24,588 bases of DNA from Bordetella parapertussis. Lineage in GTDB: Bacteria; Pseudomonadota; Gammaproteobacteria; Burkholderiales; Burkholderiaceae_B. The stretch covers positions 1-24,588 of the forward strand of contig CAMDNZ010000048.1 in assembly GCA_945903445.1 (NCBI GenBank), written 5' to 3'. How positions within the stretch are numbered: position 1 is the stretch's first letter; the number at the start of each line of letters is the position of its first letter. A program made the position numbers and the translations under genes. Shown in pieces: positions 22,234 through 24,588 of this stretch. The notes under the pieces were generated by a model. The model had not been told where the DNA came from. It did not search any database and was given only the letters and a program-made list of their open reading frames with translations.

Positions 22234-23016
22234 GTGCAAGGTCGCGCAATCGTTGCCTGCGAGGGCGTCATCAAGACATTCGGTACTCATCGAGTGTTGG
22301 ATCGTGTCGATTTGCAGGTTTATCCGGGCGAAATCGTGGCCTTGCTGGGCGCGTCCGGATCGGGCAAGACGACGCTGCTGCGATGTATCAACGCGCTGAC
22401 GCCCATCGATGGAGGGCGTTTGACCGTTAACGGCTTGGATGTCGCGGGCAATGCCCGTACGCAGCGTCAGATCCGTCGTCGAGCTGGCATGGTGTTTCAA
22501 CAGTTCAATCTGTTTCCTCACCTGACTGCGGTGCAGAACGTCATGTTCGGCTTGAAGCATGCACTTGGTCAGCGTCCTGCGGCGGCGCGTCGCGAAGCAG
22601 ACCGCTGGCTACAACGGGTCGGTTTAGCCGACAAAGGCATGGCCTTGCCTCATACCTTATCTGGCGGGCAGCAACAACGTGTGGCCATCGCCCGAGCACT
22701 GGCCTGTCAACCGGCATTAATGCTGTTCGATGAACCCACTTCATCGCTCGACCCCAGCTTGCGCCACGAAGTGCTCGACGTGATGCGCGATCTGGCTCGC
22801 GCGGGCATGACCATGATCATTGTCACGCACGAGTTGGCGTTTGCCCGGGAAGCAGCCACACGATGGGTGTTTTTGGAGGCTGGGCGGGTGATGCACGACG
22901 ATACGCCCGACGCGTTATTGCGCGATCGACCCGGCGCAGCTTTGCGCCGGTATCTTCAGCATCATCCGTTGTCCATGCATGCCGCTCAGCTTTGCGAGGC
23001 CAGCCGGACGGTTTGA
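22234..23016 (+). CDS. Polar-amino-acid ABC transporter ATPase (GlnQ/HisP type)
   Basis: This is the ATPase subunit of a polar amino acid importer, 260 residues. Walker A is GASGSGKTT, the Q-loop region GMVFQQFNLFPHLTAVQNVM is diagnostic of the GlnQ/HisP (PAAT) group, and signature LSGGQQQRVAIARAL, Walker B LMLFDEPTSSLDP and H-loop IIVTHELAFAREAA follow. It starts at a GTG directly after the TGA of the upstream ATPase, so coupling is likely; there is no separate Shine-Dalgarno. The partner permease and binding-protein genes are not downstream: instead, its last 31 bp overlap the 3' end of tctA on the other strand. It could be an orphan subunit serving a distant transporter. Confidence 0.87.
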   Translation: MQGRAIVACEGVIKTFGTHRVLDRVDLQVYPGEIVALLGASGSGKTTLLRCINALTPIDGGRLTVNGLDVAGNARTQRQIRRRAGMVFQQFNLFPHLTAVQNVMFGLKHALGQRPAAARREADRWLQRVGLADKGMALPHTLSGGQQQRVAIARALACQPALMLFDEPTSSLDPSLRHEVLDVMRDLARAGMTMIIVTHELAFAREAATRWVFLEAGRVMHDDTPDALLRDRPGAALRRYLQHHPLSMHAAQLCEASRTV

Positions 23017-24503
23017 TTGCGCTGGCGCATCGCCGATATCGATAGCAAGAAAATCAGTGCAACACCGGCTATTAAAAAGCTCAGACTGATCGGTCGCGTC
23101 ACAAATACCGAGAGTTCGCCGCGCGACAACAGCAAGGCGCGCCGGAAGTTCTCTTCCACCATCGGTCCCAACACAAAGCCCAGCAGCAGAGGCGCAGGCT
23201 CGAAGCGTAAGCGCATCAGCACATAGCCTGCCACGCCGAACAAGGTCACCATGCCCACGTCGAAGAGATTGTTGTTGGTGCTATATACCCCGACGCAGAC
23301 GAAAAACAGCGCAGCCGGGAAAAGATAGCGAAACGGGACGGTCAACAAGCGAACCCACATGCCAATCAAGGGTAGATTCAGCATCAACAGCAACACGTTG
23401 CCTACCCAGAAACTGGCGATCAAGCCCCAGAACATGTCTGCGTGCTCGATCATCATTTGCGGCCCGGGCGGGATGCCATGAATAATTAACGCGCCCAGCA
23501 TCAAGGCCATGACCGGGTCGCCAGGAATGCCCAAACTCATGGTTGGGATGAAACTGGTTTGCGTGGACGCGCTATTGGCGGCTTCGGGTCCGGCGATGCC
23601 TTCGATAGCCCCGCGGCCGAAGCGCTGCGGTTCGCGCGCTACTTTCTTTTCGACGGCATAGGAAATGAACGACGCGATGGTGGGCCCGGTTCCTGGCAGC
23701 ACGCCAAACGCCGCACCGATCGCAGTGCCGCGTATCAACGCACCACGAGATTGCTTGATGTCGCCGGCTTGCGGTCGCATCGATCTCATACTGATTTTGC
23801 TGGAGCTGACCGTCGTCTCGTTACCGAGTCGATTGATGTTTTTCAAAAAATCGGCGACACCGAACAACCCCATTGCCAGAGCGACGATCTGAAAGCCATC
23901 GCTGAGTTCTAGAACGCCGAAATTAAAGCGCATGATGCCCGAGTTGACATCGGTGCCCACCACACCGAGCAACAGTCCGACTACCACCATGGCCACACCT
24001 TTTACGGCAGAGCCTTTGGCGAGCGTCGCGCCTGCAAGCAGGCCCAATAGCATCATCGAGGTGTACTCGGCCGGCCCGAATTTGAACGCCAGATCGACCA
24101 GCACGGGCGAGAATAGAATCATCGCCAAGATACCCACCGATGCCCCGCAGAATGACGAGAACATCAGCATGAACAAGGCCGAGCCGGCCCGTCCGCTTTT
24201 GGCGAGAGGGTTGCCGTCCAAACACGCCACGGCGTGCGAGGCCGTGCCAGGCAGGTTCAGCATGATCGAGGTAATGCCCCCGCCATACTGCGAGCCATAG
24301 TAAATGCCCGACAGCATGACCAAAGCCGCAGTTGGCGTCATGGTGTAGGTGAGGGGCAGCAAGATGGATATGGCGGCCAGGACGCCCATTCCGGGCAGCA
24401 CGCCGATCAGGTTGCCCATGAAAACGCCGAATGCCGCCCACATCAGATTTTCGAGTGCGAAAGCGATCGAGAAGCCATGCACGAGATTATTTAAGATTTC
24501 CAT
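22986..24503 (-). CDS. tctA: TctA, large membrane subunit of tripartite tricarboxylate transporter
   Basis: TctA is the 12-TM permease of TTT carriers, which take up citrate or other organic acids with the soluble TctC and the small TctB. The 505-residue protein is hydrophobic throughout. The two related half-motifs of the family are clear: LIGVLPGMGVLAAISILLPL with GGGITSIMLNLPGTASHAVA and CLDGNPLAKSGRAG, and the second copy FGVLPGTGPTIASFISYAVE with SFIPTMSLGIPGDPVMALML. The start is set at ATG 24503 (MEILNNLVHGFSIAF) because the longer frame to 24572 is the antisense of upstream tctB. It follows the tctB stop by 7 nt, the normal tctB-tctA order. The substrate cannot be told from sequence. 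Confidence 0.92.
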   Translation of the reverse strand: MEILNNLVHGFSIAFALENLMWAAFGVFMGNLIGVLPGMGVLAAISILLPLTYTMTPTAALVMLSGIYYGSQYGGGITSIMLNLPGTASHAVACLDGNPLAKSGRAGSALFMLMFSSFCGASVGILAMILFSPVLVDLAFKFGPAEYTSMMLLGLLAGATLAKGSAVKGVAMVVVGLLLGVVGTDVNSGIMRFNFGVLELSDGFQIVALAMGLFGVADFLKNINRLGNETTVSSSKISMRSMRPQAGDIKQSRGALIRGTAIGAAFGVLPGTGPTIASFISYAVEKKVAREPQRFGRGAIEGIAGPEAANSASTQTSFIPTMSLGIPGDPVMALMLGALIIHGIPPGPQMMIEHADMFWGLIASFWVGNVLLLMLNLPLIGMWVRLLTVPFRYLFPAALFFVCVGVYSTNNNLFDVGMVTLFGVAGYVLMRLRFEPAPLLLGFVLGPMVEENFRRALLLSRGELSVFVTRPISLSFLIAGVALIFLLSISAMRQRNQTVRLASQS

Positions 24504-24510
24504 GCCGTTT

Positions 24511-24588
24511 TTAGCCCCAGCGGAACAGGGGAAATTGCAGCTGCAAACCCCACGAGAAAACAGCAACGCCAATGACGGTGACGGCCGT
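24511..24588 (-). CDS. tctB: TctB, small membrane subunit (3' end only)
   Basis: The last 26 codons of a gene enter the window from the right on the minus strand: TAVTVIGVAVFSWGLQLQFP then LFRWG and TAA at 24511-24513. A hydrophobic helix ending in LQFPL close to the C-terminus is typical of TctB. The stop lies just before the tctA start, matching tct operon order. The rest of the gene, and any tctC, would lie beyond 24588. Confidence 0.75.
   Translation of the reverse strand, partial: TAVTVIGVAVFSWGLQLQFPLFRWG

Overview
The window reads as a bacterial (proteobacterial) chromosome or large plasmid of moderate GC, in two parts. Positions 1 to about 13,600 look like a mobile element of IncP/ICE type carrying DNA-processing cargo. 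The rest looks like an ordinary metabolic chromosome with several decayed genes. The divergent TesA-like/YbbA-like pair, the tripartite tricarboxylate (Tct) transporter and the IncP-type Tra/Trb genes fit a beta- or gammaproteobacterium. I lean towards Burkholderiales, but this is inference from gene content.

Region 1 (1-3,520), conjugation. The end of traJ (relaxosome protein) is followed by trbJ (VirB5-like), trbK (entry-exclusion lipoprotein) and trbL (VirB6-like, with a 1-nt frameshift near its 3' end). A 79-aa unknown ORF, a strong hairpin terminator and an exact match to the IncP KorB operator close the module. traI, which follows traJ in RP4, is not here, and neither are trbB to trbI.

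Region 2 (3,590-13,630), cargo. A Gin/Hin-like serine recombinase is followed by a type III restriction-modification locus. Its mod gene is broken by a 1-nt insertion and an in-frame amber codon, while res is intact. Then come a 73-aa unknown protein, an AT-rich gap, a SAM-dependent methyltransferase, about 750 bp of degenerate DNA, and a 903-aa UPF1-like SF1 helicase with a C-terminal DUF2726-type nuclease domain. The helicase-nuclease is the best candidate for a little-described defence gene.

Region 3 (13,630-17,120), minus strand. A methionine aminopeptidase paralogue lacks an internal segment of about 20 residues. It is translationally coupled (ATGA overlap) to an upstream ParD-like antitoxin-family gene that has a palindromic operator candidate. 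Upstream of these lie a truncated, frameshifted MFS transporter and a frameshifted gamma-glutamyltransferase-like gene that together formed an operon.

Region 4 (17,120-24,588), housekeeping and accessory metabolism: an Old Yellow Enzyme, a GNAT acetyltransferase with no clear start, a TetR regulator with tandem palindromes upstream, and an Ada-type DNA repair protein that has lost all four N-terminal zinc/methyl-acceptor cysteines. These are followed by a secreted SGNH esterase divergent from a YbbA-like ABC ATPase with overlapping start codons, a GlnQ-like ABC ATPase, and tctA plus the end of tctB.

No tRNA, rRNA, CRISPR array or complete insertion sequence was seen. The single-base lesions in trbL, mod, the MFS gene and the ggt-like gene could be real decay or sequencing error; the sequence alone cannot separate these.
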